NCBI RefSeq assembly: GCF_900177275.1
Contig: NZ_FXAG01000002.1
Coordinates: 241,234 to 305,233 of the forward strand
From: Pseudogulbenkiania subflava DSM 22618
Lineage (GTDB): Bacteria; Pseudomonadota; Gammaproteobacteria; Burkholderiales; Chromobacteriaceae
Reading direction: 5' to 3'
Length of the DNA: 64,000 nt
Below are positions 28,398 through 37,281 of this stretch, one piece after another. Under the pieces are notes generated by a model, which made no database searches, was not told the DNA's origin, and worked only from the letters and a program-made list of their open reading frames with translations. Position 1 is the first letter of the stretch; each line of letters starts with the position of its first letter. A program made the position numbers and the translations under genes.

Positions 28398-29774
28398 ATG
28401 CATATCCACATCCTCGGAATCTGCGGCACCTTCATGGGAGGTCTTGCCGCCATCGCTCAGCAGGCCGGCCACAAGGTGACCGGTTGCGACGCCAACGTCT
28501 ATCCGCCGATGAGTACCCAGCTCGAGGCCATGGGCATCGAGCTGACCCAGGGCTTCGGGACGGAGCAACTGGCCATCGGCGCCGACGTGTACGTGATCGG
28601 GAACGTCGTCAAGCGCGGCACGCCGCTGATGGAAGAGATCATGAACCGCGGCCTGCCGTACATTTCCGGCCCGCAGTGGCTGGCGGAGAACGTGTTGGCC
28701 GACAAGTGGGTGCTGGCGGTGGCCGGGACACACGGCAAGACCACCACCAGCTCGATGCTGGCGTGGATTCTGGAGGACGCCGGCCTCGCGCCGGGCTTCT
28801 TGATCGGCGGCATTCCGCAGAATTTCGGCATTTCGGCACGTCTGCCGGGTACGCCGGCGCTCGACCCGGCCAGCCGTAGCCCGTTCTTCGTGATCGAAGC
28901 CGACGAGTACGATACCGCCTTCTTCGACAAGCGCTCCAAGTTTGTCCACTACCACCCGCGCACCGCGGTGCTGAACAACCTGGAATTCGACCACGCCGAC
29001 ATCTTTGCCGATCTCGCGGCGATCCAGACCCAGTTCCACCACCTGGTGCGCACCGTGCCGGGCAATGGCCGCCTGATCAGCAATGGCCGCGAGGCGAGCC
29101 TGGACGAGGTGCTGGAGCGTGGCTGCTGGACGCCGGTGGAGCGCTTCGGCGTCGATGCCGGCTGGCAGTTGGCCAACGTGGACGAACAGGGGCATTTCGA
29201 CGTGCTGCTGGTCGGCGAGTTGCAGGGGCGGGTGTGCTGGGACCTGTTGGGCGAGCACAACCGCCTCAATGCGCTGGCCGCCATCGCCGCCGCGCGCCAT
29301 GCCGGTGTCGCGGTGAAGGATGCCATCGATGCCCTGGCGCGTTTCCAGAACGTGAAGCGGCGCATGGAAGTGCGCGGCGTGGCGGCCGGTGTCACGGTGT
29401 ACGACGACTTCGCGCACCATCCCACCGCCATTGCCACCACGCTGGAAGGCTTGCGCCGCAAGGTTGGCCGAAGCCCGATCCTGGCCGTGCTGGAGCCGCG
29501 CTCCAACACCATGAAGCTGGGCACCATGAAAGCGGCGCTGCCGGGGGCTTTGGCGGAGGCTGACCAGGTGTTCTGCTACGGTGCCAACCTGGGCTGGGAT
29601 CCGGCCGAGGCGCTGGCGCCGCTGGGCGACAAGGCGGCGAGCTTCAACGATCTGGAGCGGCTGATCGCGGCCATCGTGGCCCAGGCCGAGCCGGGAAGCC
29701 ACGTGCTGGTGATGAGCAACGGCGGTTTCGGCGGCATTCACCAGAAACTGCTGGACGCGCTGGGCGTGCGTTAA
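28398..29774 (+). CDS. mpl: UDP-N-acetylmuramate:L-Ala-gamma-D-Glu-meso-DAP ligase
   Basis: A cell-wall recycling enzyme that reattaches the salvaged tripeptide to UDP-MurNAc. The 458-residue protein is a Mur ligase with N-terminal HILGICGTFMGGLA, the ATP-binding loop AGTHGKTTTSSML and the central VIEADEYDTAFFDKRSKFVHY, which distinguishes Mpl from MurC. It is read alone. A dispersed repeat copy lies within it at 29462. Confidence 0.95.
   Translation: MHIHILGICGTFMGGLAAIAQQAGHKVTGCDANVYPPMSTQLEAMGIELTQGFGTEQLAIGADVYVIGNVVKRGTPLMEEIMNRGLPYISGPQWLAENVLADKWVLAVAGTHGKTTTSSMLAWILEDAGLAPGFLIGGIPQNFGISARLPGTPALDPASRSPFFVIEADEYDTAFFDKRSKFVHYHPRTAVLNNLEFDHADIFADLAAIQTQFHHLVRTVPGNGRLISNGREASLDEVLERGCWTPVERFGVDAGWQLANVDEQGHFDVLLVGELQGRVCWDLLGEHNRLNALAAIAAARHAGVAVKDAIDALARFQNVKRRMEVRGVAAGVTVYDDFAHHPTAIATTLEGLRRKVGRSPILAVLEPRSNTMKLGTMKAALPGALAEADQVFCYGANLGWDPAEALAPLGDKAASFNDLERLIAAIVAQAEPGSHVLVMSNGGFGGIHQKLLDALGVR
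29462..29473 (+). repeat. GGTTGGCCGAAG dispersed motif, copy 4 (inside mpl)
   Basis: Exact 12-mer in AAGGTTGGCCGAAGCCCG, on the mpl coding strand, read as K-V-G-R-S-P. Confidence 0.7.
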
Positions 29775-29821
29775 AGGTGGAGGGACACTCCCGGCAGCGC
29801 GCGGGTCAGTCCGTATCAGAG

Positions 29822-29849
29822 CAAGGGGGCCGCATGGCCCCTTGTCATT
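29822..29849. terminator. Bidirectional terminator between mpl and the PAS/GGDEF-like gene
   Basis: CAAGGGG-GCC and GGCCCCTTG pair with a single bulged G and a 4-nt loop, placed between convergent genes. Confidence 0.65.
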
Positions 29850-30842
29850 TCAGCTTTGCATGATCAGCTGGTTGCCGCCGCGTGCCTGGGCGACCTGCAG
29901 CGCCAGATCCATTCTTTCCAGCATTGCTTTGGGCGAGCGTTCCTCCTGCCGCAGGCTGCTGCCGCCGATGCTGGCGGTGTGATGCTCTTCCCTCCCATTG
30001 CGCACCAGCGTCAATTGCGACAGCGAGCGCAGCAGGCGCAGGGCGAAGAGCTTGCTGCCATCCAGCGTGGTGTTGGGCAGAATCATCACCAGGGCGCCGT
30101 CTTCCCGTTTGGCGATCAGGTCGCTCTCACGCGAAGCCTGGATGCACAGGCTGCTGGTCAGCTGATGCAGGTGGGAGAGGCTGTTGTCGTTTTCCTGATC
30201 GGTCTTCGGGTCGGGTTCGTCGAGCCGCAGCAGCAGGCCGGCGAGAGGGCTGCCATAGCGGTGGGCGCGCCCCACCTCGGTCTGGGTATTGCTCATCAGT
30301 GAGCGGATTCCCATCACACCGCTGACCGAATCTTCCAGCTCGTGTTGCTGGATTTCTTCGCGCAGCGTCTTGACCAGCTTGAGGGTGCGGTTGAGCAGCT
30401 GGCGTTCGTAATCGAGCAGCTGGCCGAGAATCTTGTTTTCCGACTGGTCGCTGAAGCTGACCACCAGCACCGGGCGGTCGATCTGCGGCAGGCGGCGCAT
30501 CAGCAGCGAGACCTGGAACGGGCGGCCGCTGGACGAGCGCAGCAGACAGGGGTGGTTGTAGAGCATGCCGCGCTGTTCCAGCGCCTGCATCAGCATCCGT
30601 CCGTCCGGGTCGTCGGCGAGGAAGGGAAAGAACGGCTGCCCAGCCAGCTCATCGTAGGGTATCCCGAGCAGGATGGACGACAGCTGGTTGGCGTGAATGA
30701 TGCGGCTATCGTCGGCATCGATCAGCAGGACCCCGCCGGGCAGGGTGTCGATGAGGGGCTGCAGGACTTCTTCGGGTAACTGCATGGCATCGTCCATAAA
30801 AGGGCTGTTGTCGTCCAGCCGGCATCGGTCGAACCGTTTCAC
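29850..30842 (-). CDS. PAS protein with degenerate GGDEF domain (likely c-di-GMP receptor)
   Basis: A soluble protein of 330 residues (315 or 311 if a later ATG is used). An N-terminal PAS domain (about 25-140) leads through a coiled linker into a GGDEF-fold domain. The active-site motif is replaced by EDGAL (247-251), so no cyclase activity is expected. RESD at 238-241 sits exactly where the I-site RxxD lies. Degenerate GGDEF domains that keep this site can bind c-di-GMP as effectors; that role is inferred. It is upstream-adjacent to a cyclase gene transcribed the same way. Confidence 0.8.
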   Translation of the reverse strand: MKRFDRCRLDDNSPFMDDAMQLPEEVLQPLIDTLPGGVLLIDADDSRIIHANQLSSILLGIPYDELAGQPFFPFLADDPDGRMLMQALEQRGMLYNHPCLLRSSSGRPFQVSLLMRRLPQIDRPVLVVSFSDQSENKILGQLLDYERQLLNRTLKLVKTLREEIQQHELEDSVSGVMGIRSLMSNTQTEVGRAHRYGSPLAGLLLRLDEPDPKTDQENDNSLSHLHQLTSSLCIQASRESDLIAKREDGALVMILPNTTLDGSKLFALRLLRSLSQLTLVRNGREEHHTASIGGSSLRQEERSPKAMLERMDLALQVAQARGGNQLIMQS

Positions 30843-30909
30843 GCTGCGATGGCGTACTCTATCCGGGGCCCCTTGCTACAGTTTGCTCACGACGCTTTCC
30901 GCGCTGGCT

Positions 30910-32838
30910 TCAGGGTTCGAGGCAGTTCAGTGCCCGTGCCGGGACGACGCGGTTACGTCCGGTTTCCTTGGCCTGGTACAGCGCCAGGTCGGCGAGCTTG
31001 AACAGCCGGCCGATCAGCAGCGGCCTATCCTGCGGGCTCCAGCAGGACACTCCGATGCTCAAGGTGACCCTGATCCTGTCATCATGATAGCTGATGATCA
31101 GTTCGGCGATCTTGCGTTTGACCTGTTCGGCCAGCTCGATGGCTTGGGCATAGTCGCAATGCGGCATCAGGATCGCAAATTCCTCTCCACCCAGGCGTCC
31201 CAGCTGCTGGCCCTCGCCCAGGCAGCTCTCGCAGGCCATGGCGACCTGCTGTAGCACCAGATCGCCGGCATCGTGGCCGTAGGTGTCGTTCACCAGCTTG
31301 AACATGTCCAGATCGATGATGGCCAGGCCGAGCGGTGTCCCCTGGCGCAGCGCCTGGCGGTAGGCTTGCTGCGCCTGCTGCAGGAAGTGCGGGCGGTTGG
31401 CGACGCCGGTGAGGTCGTCGTGGGTGGCCCGTTCGTACAGTTCGTGCTGCATTTCCTGCAGCTGCTTCACCAGGCGCTCCGTTTCCTGCTTTTCCCGCTG
31501 CAGCTGCTGGTTATGGCTCATGCGTTCGCTGATGTCGACCACGCTCATGACGATGCTGTGGTGGTCGTTGAAGCGCACCCGGCGCATCGAAACCTGGGAC
31601 CAGAAGATTTTGCCGCCGCCGTCTCGCAGCTGGATTTCCCGGTCGCTGATCCCGAGCCCCTGGTCGAGCAGACTCTCGCAGCCTTCGACGTCGGCCGGCT
31701 CGGCGAGCAGGCTGAGGATGCTGCGCCCGATCAACTCCGAGATGTGCAGGCCGAACAGGCGGCCGGCCGCCATGTTGGCGGTGGTGACCTCGTGTCTGTC
31801 GGGATGCAGGATCAGCACCCCGACCTGGATGGTATCGAGCAGCGCCTGGAGGTCCTGATGCGTCGAGGCGAGCTTGTGCAGTTTCTTCTTCAGGTTGGCA
31901 TTGGACAGCGCCAGCAGTGCGGTGTGCTCGTCGAGCTGCCGGCGTTCCCGGCGTGCCTGGTGGTGCAGACGGTTGCCGACGATGCCGAAGAAGACTAGCA
32001 GAGCGCTGAGCAGTGTGCTGCCCAAGAGCAGCAACGGCAGGCTGCGATCGGTGCTCCAGGTGCCTCGGGTGGAGACGGCCACGGTAATGCGCAGCGGGAT
32101 GGAGGGGACGAGGGCGCTCGCCTCCATGTGGGGCGACGGCAGCAGCGTCAGCCACTGGGCGAGACGTCGCCAGCTCGAGGGGGACTGGGTCTCGGCGGGG
32201 GCCGGGGTGGACTGGATGAGCAACTGGCCAGCGCGGTTGAACAGGCGGATCTGGCTGCCGGGAGTGTCACGCAGCAGCGCCGGCAGCCAGTCGGAGGCAT
32301 TGAAGCTGCCGTAGTAGCTCGCGCGGCAGGCGCCGCTGCGGTTGCAGGCCGGCAGCAGGAAGGGGATGCGTTTGCTGATGGAAAACTGCAGCGGCGGCGG
32401 GAGGAGGACGAACGGGGCGCCGTCGGCGGGACGGGAGACGAGCCCCCGTGCCAGGGCCTGGATAGGGAGGGGAGGGCGGTTGGAGCTGCCGCCCAGCGCA
32501 CGCGGCGCGCCTTGCTGTGGGATCAGCCAGAGTTCGTCGAGATTGTCGATTGGCGCTGGCAGCGCACTCGCCTCCCGCTCCAGCGCGCGGTGCTGCAGTG
32601 CCGTCCGGAGCAAGGTGAACTGCTGTTCGAACTGGATGCTGGCCAGGTTGAGCTGGGCCTGGGCCATGTTTTGGGCATGCTCTTCGATCGAGCGCGAGCG
32701 TGCGTGAAACAGGGCCGCGGTCATGAGCCAGATCAGGGCTAGGCAACACAGCAGCAGGCCGAGCAGAAGCGTGCGCCACTCATGGCTGAGTCGGCGGCCA
32801 TAGAGCTTCGGATCATCCGTGGTTAAGGTGAGGTGCAT
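30910..32838 (-). CDS. membrane diguanylate cyclase with periplasmic sensor, PAS and GGEEF
   Basis: The 642-residue protein has a transmembrane helix near 25-45, a periplasmic sensing region (about 50-270), a second helix near 275-295, a coiled-coil, a PAS domain (about 330-450) and a GGDEF domain with active GGEEF at 549-553. The position of the I-site reads GEGQ instead of RxxD, so feedback inhibition is probably absent, unlike the cyclase at 24386. It lies 67 bp upstream of the degenerate GGDEF gene and is probably co-transcribed with it. Confidence 0.92.
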   Translation of the reverse strand: MHLTLTTDDPKLYGRRLSHEWRTLLLGLLLCCLALIWLMTAALFHARSRSIEEHAQNMAQAQLNLASIQFEQQFTLLRTALQHRALEREASALPAPIDNLDELWLIPQQGAPRALGGSSNRPPLPIQALARGLVSRPADGAPFVLLPPPLQFSISKRIPFLLPACNRSGACRASYYGSFNASDWLPALLRDTPGSQIRLFNRAGQLLIQSTPAPAETQSPSSWRRLAQWLTLLPSPHMEASALVPSIPLRITVAVSTRGTWSTDRSLPLLLLGSTLLSALLVFFGIVGNRLHHQARRERRQLDEHTALLALSNANLKKKLHKLASTHQDLQALLDTIQVGVLILHPDRHEVTTANMAAGRLFGLHISELIGRSILSLLAEPADVEGCESLLDQGLGISDREIQLRDGGGKIFWSQVSMRRVRFNDHHSIVMSVVDISERMSHNQQLQREKQETERLVKQLQEMQHELYERATHDDLTGVANRPHFLQQAQQAYRQALRQGTPLGLAIIDLDMFKLVNDTYGHDAGDLVLQQVAMACESCLGEGQQLGRLGGEEFAILMPHCDYAQAIELAEQVKRKIAELIISYHDDRIRVTLSIGVSCWSPQDRPLLIGRLFKLADLALYQAKETGRNRVVPARALNCLEP

Positions 32839-32995
32839 GAATCATTCCGACGCAATGATGATTTCATCATAAGTCGTTCCGTGCTGGTTGGGAATTGTCC
32901 GTGCCGAGTAAACCTTTTTTAAAGATAGACGGTTATTTTTAAATTGTTTTTTGATGTTGAATCAAGATGGGGTGACGAATGCCGGAGGAGGGGGA

Positions 32996-33511
32996 TCAGC
33001 GTTCCTGAATGGCGCGGCGGTGGCGGCGGAACACCCACTTTTCCCATTGCAGATGGCTGGTTTTGTCGAAGGAGGGGCGGATGTCGGCTTGCAGCAGGTA
33101 GCCGGGCTGATCGGGCGAGGGCTCGCAGGCGTCGATGCTGCCCGCCAGGCGCAGGCTGAGGGCCGAGTCACTGTTGGGGTAGAGCGTCAGCAAGACCGGT
33201 TCGCCGACCGGGTAGGCGCGCTCGGAATGCCAGGCGATGGCGTCGAGGCCGAGCCGGCAGGGGGTGATGGCGGGGCGTACCGGGTAGCGCGAGGCGAGCA
33301 CCAGTTCCAGCGTCAGGTCGATCTTGGCTTCCAGCCGCAGCAACAGCGGGTCGGCGTCGTCGGGGACTTCACCCGGCGAGGCGAGCAATTGCAGCGCCAG
33401 CCGGGTTTCGCGGTCGAGTCGGCCCTGGTAGGCAGTGTCGGCCAGGCGCTGGCAGGACAAGGGGAGGTCGGCATCGAAACTGGCGGTGGCCAGCGTGGGT
33501 AGTCTGCTCAT
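32996..33511 (-). CDS. atypical PilZ-like protein (probable c-di-GMP pathway)
   Basis: The 171-residue soluble protein has the helical block PLLLRLEAKIDLTLELVLA followed by a beta-rich part and the ending WEKWVFRRHRRAIQ, the pattern I associate with the tetrameric/atypical PilZ family; no canonical RxxxR...DxSxxG motif is seen. ATG at 33511 is favoured by GGAGGA 7 nt upstream. An in-frame ATG at 33538 overlaps the serB stop (ATGA) and is also possible. It is probably co-transcribed with serB. c-di-GMP binding is inferred. Confidence 0.6.
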   Translation of the reverse strand: MSRLPTLATASFDADLPLSCQRLADTAYQGRLDRETRLALQLLASPGEVPDDADPLLLRLEAKIDLTLELVLASRYPVRPAITPCRLGLDAIAWHSERAYPVGEPVLLTLYPNSDSALSLRLAGSIDACEPSPDQPGYLLQADIRPSFDKTSHLQWEKWVFRRHRRAIQER

Positions 33512-33534
33512 GCGGTGTTCCTCCCTTTGCTCGG

Positions 33535-34386
33535 TCATGCGAACAGGTTGACGACTCCTTCCAGGCCGACATGGTTGAGCGCCACGTCGGCCTGGGTGCG
33601 TACCACCGGCTTGGCCTTGTAGGCCACGCCGAGGCCGGCTTCGGCCAGCATCTTGAGGTCGTTGGCGCCGTCGCCCATGGCGATGACCTGATCCGGCGCC
33701 AGCCCCAGCTGCTGGCGTATCTCGATCAGCAGCCTGGCCTTGGCGCTGGCATCGACGATGTCGCCCTTGACGCGTCCGGTGAGCTTGCCGTCGGCCACTT
33801 CCAGCACGTTGGCGAAAGCGTAGTCGAGCCCCAGTTCGGCTTTCAGGCGCTCGGTGAAGAAGGTGAAGCCGCCCGAGACCAGCATGAAGCGCACGCCGTT
33901 GGCCTTGCAGGCGGCGAGCAGGGTGTCGGCGCCGGGCGTCAGCCTGACCCTTTCACGATACACCGTTTCCAGCGCGCTTTCTTCCAGCCCGGCCAGCAGC
34001 GCCACGCGTTCCTTGAGCGAGGCGGTGAAGTCGAGTTCGCCGCGCATCGAGCGTTCGGTGACTTCCGCCACCAGGTGCTTGACGCCCACCATGTCGGCGA
34101 TCTCGTCGATGCATTCGATGGTGATCAGCGTGGAGTCCATGTCCGACACCACCAGGCCGAAATCGGCGAAGCGGCGCCCGCTCGGGACGAAAGCGGCGTC
34201 CAGGCCGTGCTGTTCGCAGTAGGCGGCGATGTCGGCTCGGCGGGCGGGATCGACGCCGTGCAGGCGGGCCACGCTGTCGGAAACGCGTTCGATGTCGGAG
34301 GTGCCGCTCAGCTCGGCGACGGCGGCGAGTGGGCTGGCGGAGAGGAGCGGGGCCTGGAGGACGAGGGTGTAGGACGAAGACGGCAT
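33535..34386 (-). CDS. serB: phosphoserine phosphatase
   Basis: A HAD-family enzyme for the last step of serine synthesis, phosphoserine to serine. The 283-residue protein has a short ACT-like N-terminal domain and the catalytic motifs VSDMDSTLITIECIDEIA, MLVSGGFTFF and MGDGANDLKML. The start MPSSSYTL gives the usual length; the longer open frame upstream is not family-like. It is followed by a PilZ-like gene with a 1-nt overlap or 23-nt gap, depending on the start chosen. Confidence 0.95.
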   Translation of the reverse strand: MPSSSYTLVLQAPLLSASPLAAVAELSGTSDIERVSDSVARLHGVDPARRADIAAYCEQHGLDAAFVPSGRRFADFGLVVSDMDSTLITIECIDEIADMVGVKHLVAEVTERSMRGELDFTASLKERVALLAGLEESALETVYRERVRLTPGADTLLAACKANGVRFMLVSGGFTFFTERLKAELGLDYAFANVLEVADGKLTGRVKGDIVDASAKARLLIEIRQQLGLAPDQVIAMGDGANDLKMLAEAGLGVAYKAKPVVRTQADVALNHVGLEGVVNLFA

Positions 34387-34560
34387 GGTTCGAGATTCGG
34401 TTGCAAGCGAATATTCGATTATGCCACGCGTCCGGCGCATTCCAAAAAGCATTGGCCCGAGAACGCCAGGACATGGCACGTGTTCGCCGGGTCCGCGGCG
34501 ATCCGCACGCTGCCGGGACAACAATGCCGGCTCTGTGGTCGTGTCCAGCGCGAAGGGGGA
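34387..34560. other. Gap between the buf operon and serB
   Basis: 174 bp downstream of the buf genes and upstream of serB. It should contain the serB promoter; no clear hairpin or motif was seen. Confidence 0.3.
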
Positions 34561-35025
34561 TCAGTCGTCCTGTTGCGGCCGGCTCCACCACGACAGCAGC
34601 CGGTCGAGCGACAGCAGGCCAGGACCGCTGCAGGCGATGACGGCCAGCAGCATGCCCCAGTAGTAATGGAACTGGCGCGTGGTGTCGGTCAGGCCGGGGT
34701 AGCTGATCACGGCCATGGTGTTGACCACGAACAGACCGGCGGCGGCGAAGCGGCCGGTAAGGCCCACGGCCAGCAGCGACGAGAACACCAGTTCGCCGAA
34801 GGTGCCCATCACCGCCGCCACGGCCGGAGGCAGCAGCGGCACGTGGTATTCCTCGGTGAACAGCAGCAGGGTGGTGTCCCAGTCGGCGATCTTGGTCAGG
34901 CCAGAGGAGAAGAACACGTTGGCGACCCACAGCCGGATGAACAGCAGCACGAGCGGCCGCAGGCCGTCGGCAAGACGGACGAGCGGGGATGCAAGCTGCT
35001 CGACGCGCAGGATCAGGGTTTTCAT
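34561..35025 (-). CDS. DoxX-family membrane protein (BufD-like)
   Basis: The 154-residue inner-membrane protein has four helices. The DoxX signature is LWVANVFFSSGLTKIADW, then a loop and the GELVFSSLLAVGLTGRFAA and FHYYWGMLLA helices. Its ATG overlaps the stop of the DUF2063 gene (ATGA). It is the last gene of the bufferin-type operon, where a DoxX protein is a frequent fourth component. Its exact role in export or redox handling is unknown. Confidence 0.85.
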   Translation of the reverse strand: MKTLILRVEQLASPLVRLADGLRPLVLLFIRLWVANVFFSSGLTKIADWDTTLLLFTEEYHVPLLPPAVAAVMGTFGELVFSSLLAVGLTGRFAAAGLFVVNTMAVISYPGLTDTTRQFHYYWGMLLAVIACSGPGLLSLDRLLSWWSRPQQDD

Positions 35026-35795
35026 GACGGCCCTCCGGGTAGCTGGATGGACGACAGCAGGGCGCGTTCGAATAGCTGGCCGAGCAGGGCTTGCAGGTCG
35101 AACGACGGGTCTGGTTGCAGTGCCGCGTTGGTGGCGGCTTCCAGCATGGCGCCCTGCTGCAGCGCCAACAGGAAGGCCGCCGTGGCCGGATCCAGGCGCT
35201 CGACCTTGACCGTGCCGGCCGAACGTGTCACCAGCGCGGTTTCGGCGTGGTCGCCGAGGCGCTCGGGCAGGGGCACGCCGCTGTCCGGCTGGTGCGCGAG
35301 CCAGATCGTGGCGATGGGCCAGGGAGAGGCGACGACGGCCACATCGTCGGCCAGCCCGAAGCGCAGTTCGCCCCAGCGCTCCGGTTCCAGCGTGGCCAGC
35401 ACGGCGAGGTCGGGTGGGGTGGCGTCGGCGGCGTAGTAGCTGCGGTGCACGTGCCACTCCAGCCGCGCCACGTCGGCCAGGTAGGGCAGATGGCGGACGT
35501 GTTCGAAGCTGTCGAGAAAGTCGCCAAAGGCGGCGCCGTAGCGGTGCAGGTTGCCGGAGTGCGAGGCGTGGCGCTTGACGTACTCGCGCGCCAGCGCGCG
35601 GAAGAATTCCTCGCCGACCAGCTGGCCCAGTACCGGGTAGGCGTAGGCCAGGGTGTCGATCAGCCCGACGCGGTAGTTGTTGCGGTACACCGCGAGCCCG
35701 GCCGCGGACAGGCCAAGGTTGGCCGAAGGGGCGTGCCGCTCGGGGTCGGCGATGGCCTCGAGCAGCGCGCTCGACCAGTCAGTCCACGAGATCAT
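35022..35795 (-). CDS. DUF2063 protein, MNIO partner (BufC-like)
   Basis: The 257-residue soluble protein belongs to the DUF2063 family that partners DUF692/MNIO enzymes. The N-terminal domain contains LAVYRNNYRVGLIDTLAYAYPVLGQLVGEEFF and WHVHRSYYAAD, features of the peptide-recognition domain in such partners. It overlaps the MNIO gene by 17 nt and the DoxX gene by 4 nt, so translation is tightly coupled. The likely role is to present the BufA precursors to the oxidase; this is by analogy. Confidence 0.88.
   Translation of the reverse strand: MISWTDWSSALLEAIADPERHAPSANLGLSAAGLAVYRNNYRVGLIDTLAYAYPVLGQLVGEEFFRALAREYVKRHASHSGNLHRYGAAFGDFLDSFEHVRHLPYLADVARLEWHVHRSYYAADATPPDLAVLATLEPERWGELRFGLADDVAVVASPWPIATIWLAHQPDSGVPLPERLGDHAETALVTRSAGTVKVERLDPATAAFLLALQQGAMLEAATNAALQPDPSFDLQALLGQLFERALLSSIQLPGGPS
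35717..35728 (+). repeat. GGTTGGCCGAAG dispersed motif, copy 5 (inside bufC)
   Basis: Exact 12-mer in AAGGTTGGCCGAAG, on the strand opposite to the gene; in the gene frame it falls in P-S-A-N-L. Confidence 0.7.
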
Positions 35796-36615
35796 GGTGC
35801 CGCTCCTGCAGGATGGCCTGGGCTTTGGCTGCCTCGCCGCACAGCACGTCGAGCGGCGGGATGTCGATGTCCCATTCGATCAGCGTCGGGCGCGGACCGA
35901 GCCTGGCGATGGTGGTGCGGTACAGCTGCCACACCGCCGCGTAGACCGGTTGGCTGTGGGTGTCGACCAGCAGGCCGTCGCGCTCCGAGTAGCCGGCGAG
36001 GTGGATTTCGCCGATGGCCTCGGGTGGCAGCGCGGCGATCACCGCGTCCACGTCGGTGCCGAGGTTGACCTGGTTGACGTAGAGATTGTTGAGGTCGAGC
36101 AGGATGCCGCAGCCGGTGCGGCGTACCAGTTCGGCGAGGAACTCGCCCTCGTGCATCTCGTTGCCGGGGTACTCGACGTAGCTCGACAGGTTTTCCAGCA
36201 GGATGGGCCGGCGCAGCGCGTCCTGGGTCTCGGCGACGTGGGCGCTGACGGCATCCAGCGCATCGCGGGTGTAGGGCAGCGGCAACAGGTCGTTGACGAA
36301 ACGCGTGGCGGAGTGGTTGAGGCACAGGTGCTCCGACACCGCCGCCGGCTCGAGCGCATCGACCAGCCGTTGCAGCGAGGCCAGGTGTCCGGCTTCGGGG
36401 CGTTGCGGCGAGCCCAGACCGAGGCCGACGCCGTGCAGCGACAGCGGGTAGCGTTCGGCCACGCGGTGCAGCATGGCGAGCGGCTGGCCGCCGTCGAAGA
36501 AGTTCTCGCTGTGCACTTCCACCCAGCCCAGCTCGGGTTGCTGCTGCAGCACCTGCTGGTAGTGCGGGGCGCGCAGGCCGATGCCGGCGCAGCGCGGGAG
36601 GCGGCTCAGGGACAT
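35779..36615 (-). CDS. MNIO-family multinuclear iron oxidase, DUF692 (BufB-like)
   Basis: The 278-residue TIM-barrel enzyme of the DUF692/MNIO class uses two or three iron ions to convert peptide cysteines into heterocycles. Conserved blocks include WVEVHSENFF, SLHGVGLGLGS, VSEHLCLNHS, LENLSSYVEY, LLDLNNLYVNQVNLG, EIHLAGYSERDGLLVDTHSQPV and LIEWDIDIPPLDVL, with the His, Asp and Glu metal ligands in place. Two DUF2282 precursor genes lie just upstream and a DUF2063 partner downstream, the layout of bufferin operons. Confidence 0.92.
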   Translation of the reverse strand: MSLSRLPRCAGIGLRAPHYQQVLQQQPELGWVEVHSENFFDGGQPLAMLHRVAERYPLSLHGVGLGLGSPQRPEAGHLASLQRLVDALEPAAVSEHLCLNHSATRFVNDLLPLPYTRDALDAVSAHVAETQDALRRPILLENLSSYVEYPGNEMHEGEFLAELVRRTGCGILLDLNNLYVNQVNLGTDVDAVIAALPPEAIGEIHLAGYSERDGLLVDTHSQPVYAAVWQLYRTTIARLGPRPTLIEWDIDIPPLDVLCGEAAKAQAILQERHHDLVD

Positions 36616-36681
36616 GATTCGCTTTCAGGGGAGAGGCGCGCCAGCCGTGACGGGGCGGTCGCGGCTGGCGCGGGGATGGGC

Positions 36682-36939
36682 TTATTTCTTCGGCGCCTGC
36701 AGCGTGCCCCCCATCTGGGTGCAGCTGCCCTTGGCGACGAATTTCCAGTCGGTGGGATCGTTGTCGACCTTGGACTGGCCGGCGCAGGCGTGGGTGCCGA
36801 CCACCGAGGCGCAGTCGTTCTTGCCGGCCTTGGCGACGCCGAAGCACTTTTCCTTCTCGGCGGCCATGGCCGGGGCGAGGCTGCCCAGCGCCACGAAGGC
36901 GCCGAGGGCGGAAACGATCAGGGTACGGGAGGTGTTCAT
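36682..36939 (-). CDS. DUF2282 bufferin precursor peptide, second copy (BufA-like)
   Basis: The 85-residue precursor has a Sec signal peptide (1-27, ending APAMA) and a short mature part with four cysteines (C32, C43, C52, C73) in [24 protein letters not shown] and [10 protein letters not shown]. These are the DUF2282 cysteines, some of which MNIO enzymes turn into heterocycles in bufferins. AGGAG precedes the ATG; a longer in-frame start adds ten residues without a ribosome-binding site. It lies 66 bp upstream of the MNIO gene. Confidence 0.9.
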   Translation of the reverse strand: MNTSRTLIVSALGAFVALGSLAPAMAAEKEKCFGVAKAGKNDCASVVGTHACAGQSKVDNDPTDWKFVAKGSCTQMGGTLQAPKK

Positions 36940-37017
36940 GGTGGCGCTCCTGTCAGGGGGAAGGGCCACGGCGGGCCCGATGTGCCATTCGCTTGTAAGC
37001 CAGGATTCAGCGAATCC

Positions 37018-37281
37018 TTACTTCTTACCCGGCTGCAGCAGGCCTGCCATCTTTTCGCAGCTGCCCTTGGCGACGAATTTCCAGTCGTTCGGATCGTTGT
37101 CGACCTTGGCCTGGCCGGCGCAGGCGTGGGTGCCGGCGGCCGAGGCGCAGTCGTTCTTGCCGGCCTTGGCGACACCGAAGCATTTTTCCTTCTCGGCGGC
37201 GCTGGCCGGGGCGGCGGCGAGAGTGCCGAGCGCGACGACGGCGCCGAGGGCGGAGGCGATCAGGGCACGGGATGCAGTCAT
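37018..37281 (-). CDS. DUF2282 bufferin precursor peptide, first copy (BufA-like)
   Basis: An 87-residue paralogue of the next gene, with signal peptide 1-29 and cysteines C34, C45, C54 and C75 in identical spacing. The mature parts of the two copies differ at few positions (for example [14 protein letters not shown] against [14 protein letters not shown]), pointing to recent tandem duplication, while the C-terminal tails differ more. AAGGAG precedes the ATG. It is the first gene of the five-gene operon. Copper binding is inferred from published bufferins. Confidence 0.9.
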   Translation of the reverse strand: MTASRALIASALGAVVALGTLAAAPASAAEKEKCFGVAKAGKNDCASAAGTHACAGQAKVDNDPNDWKFVAKGSCEKMAGLLQPGKK

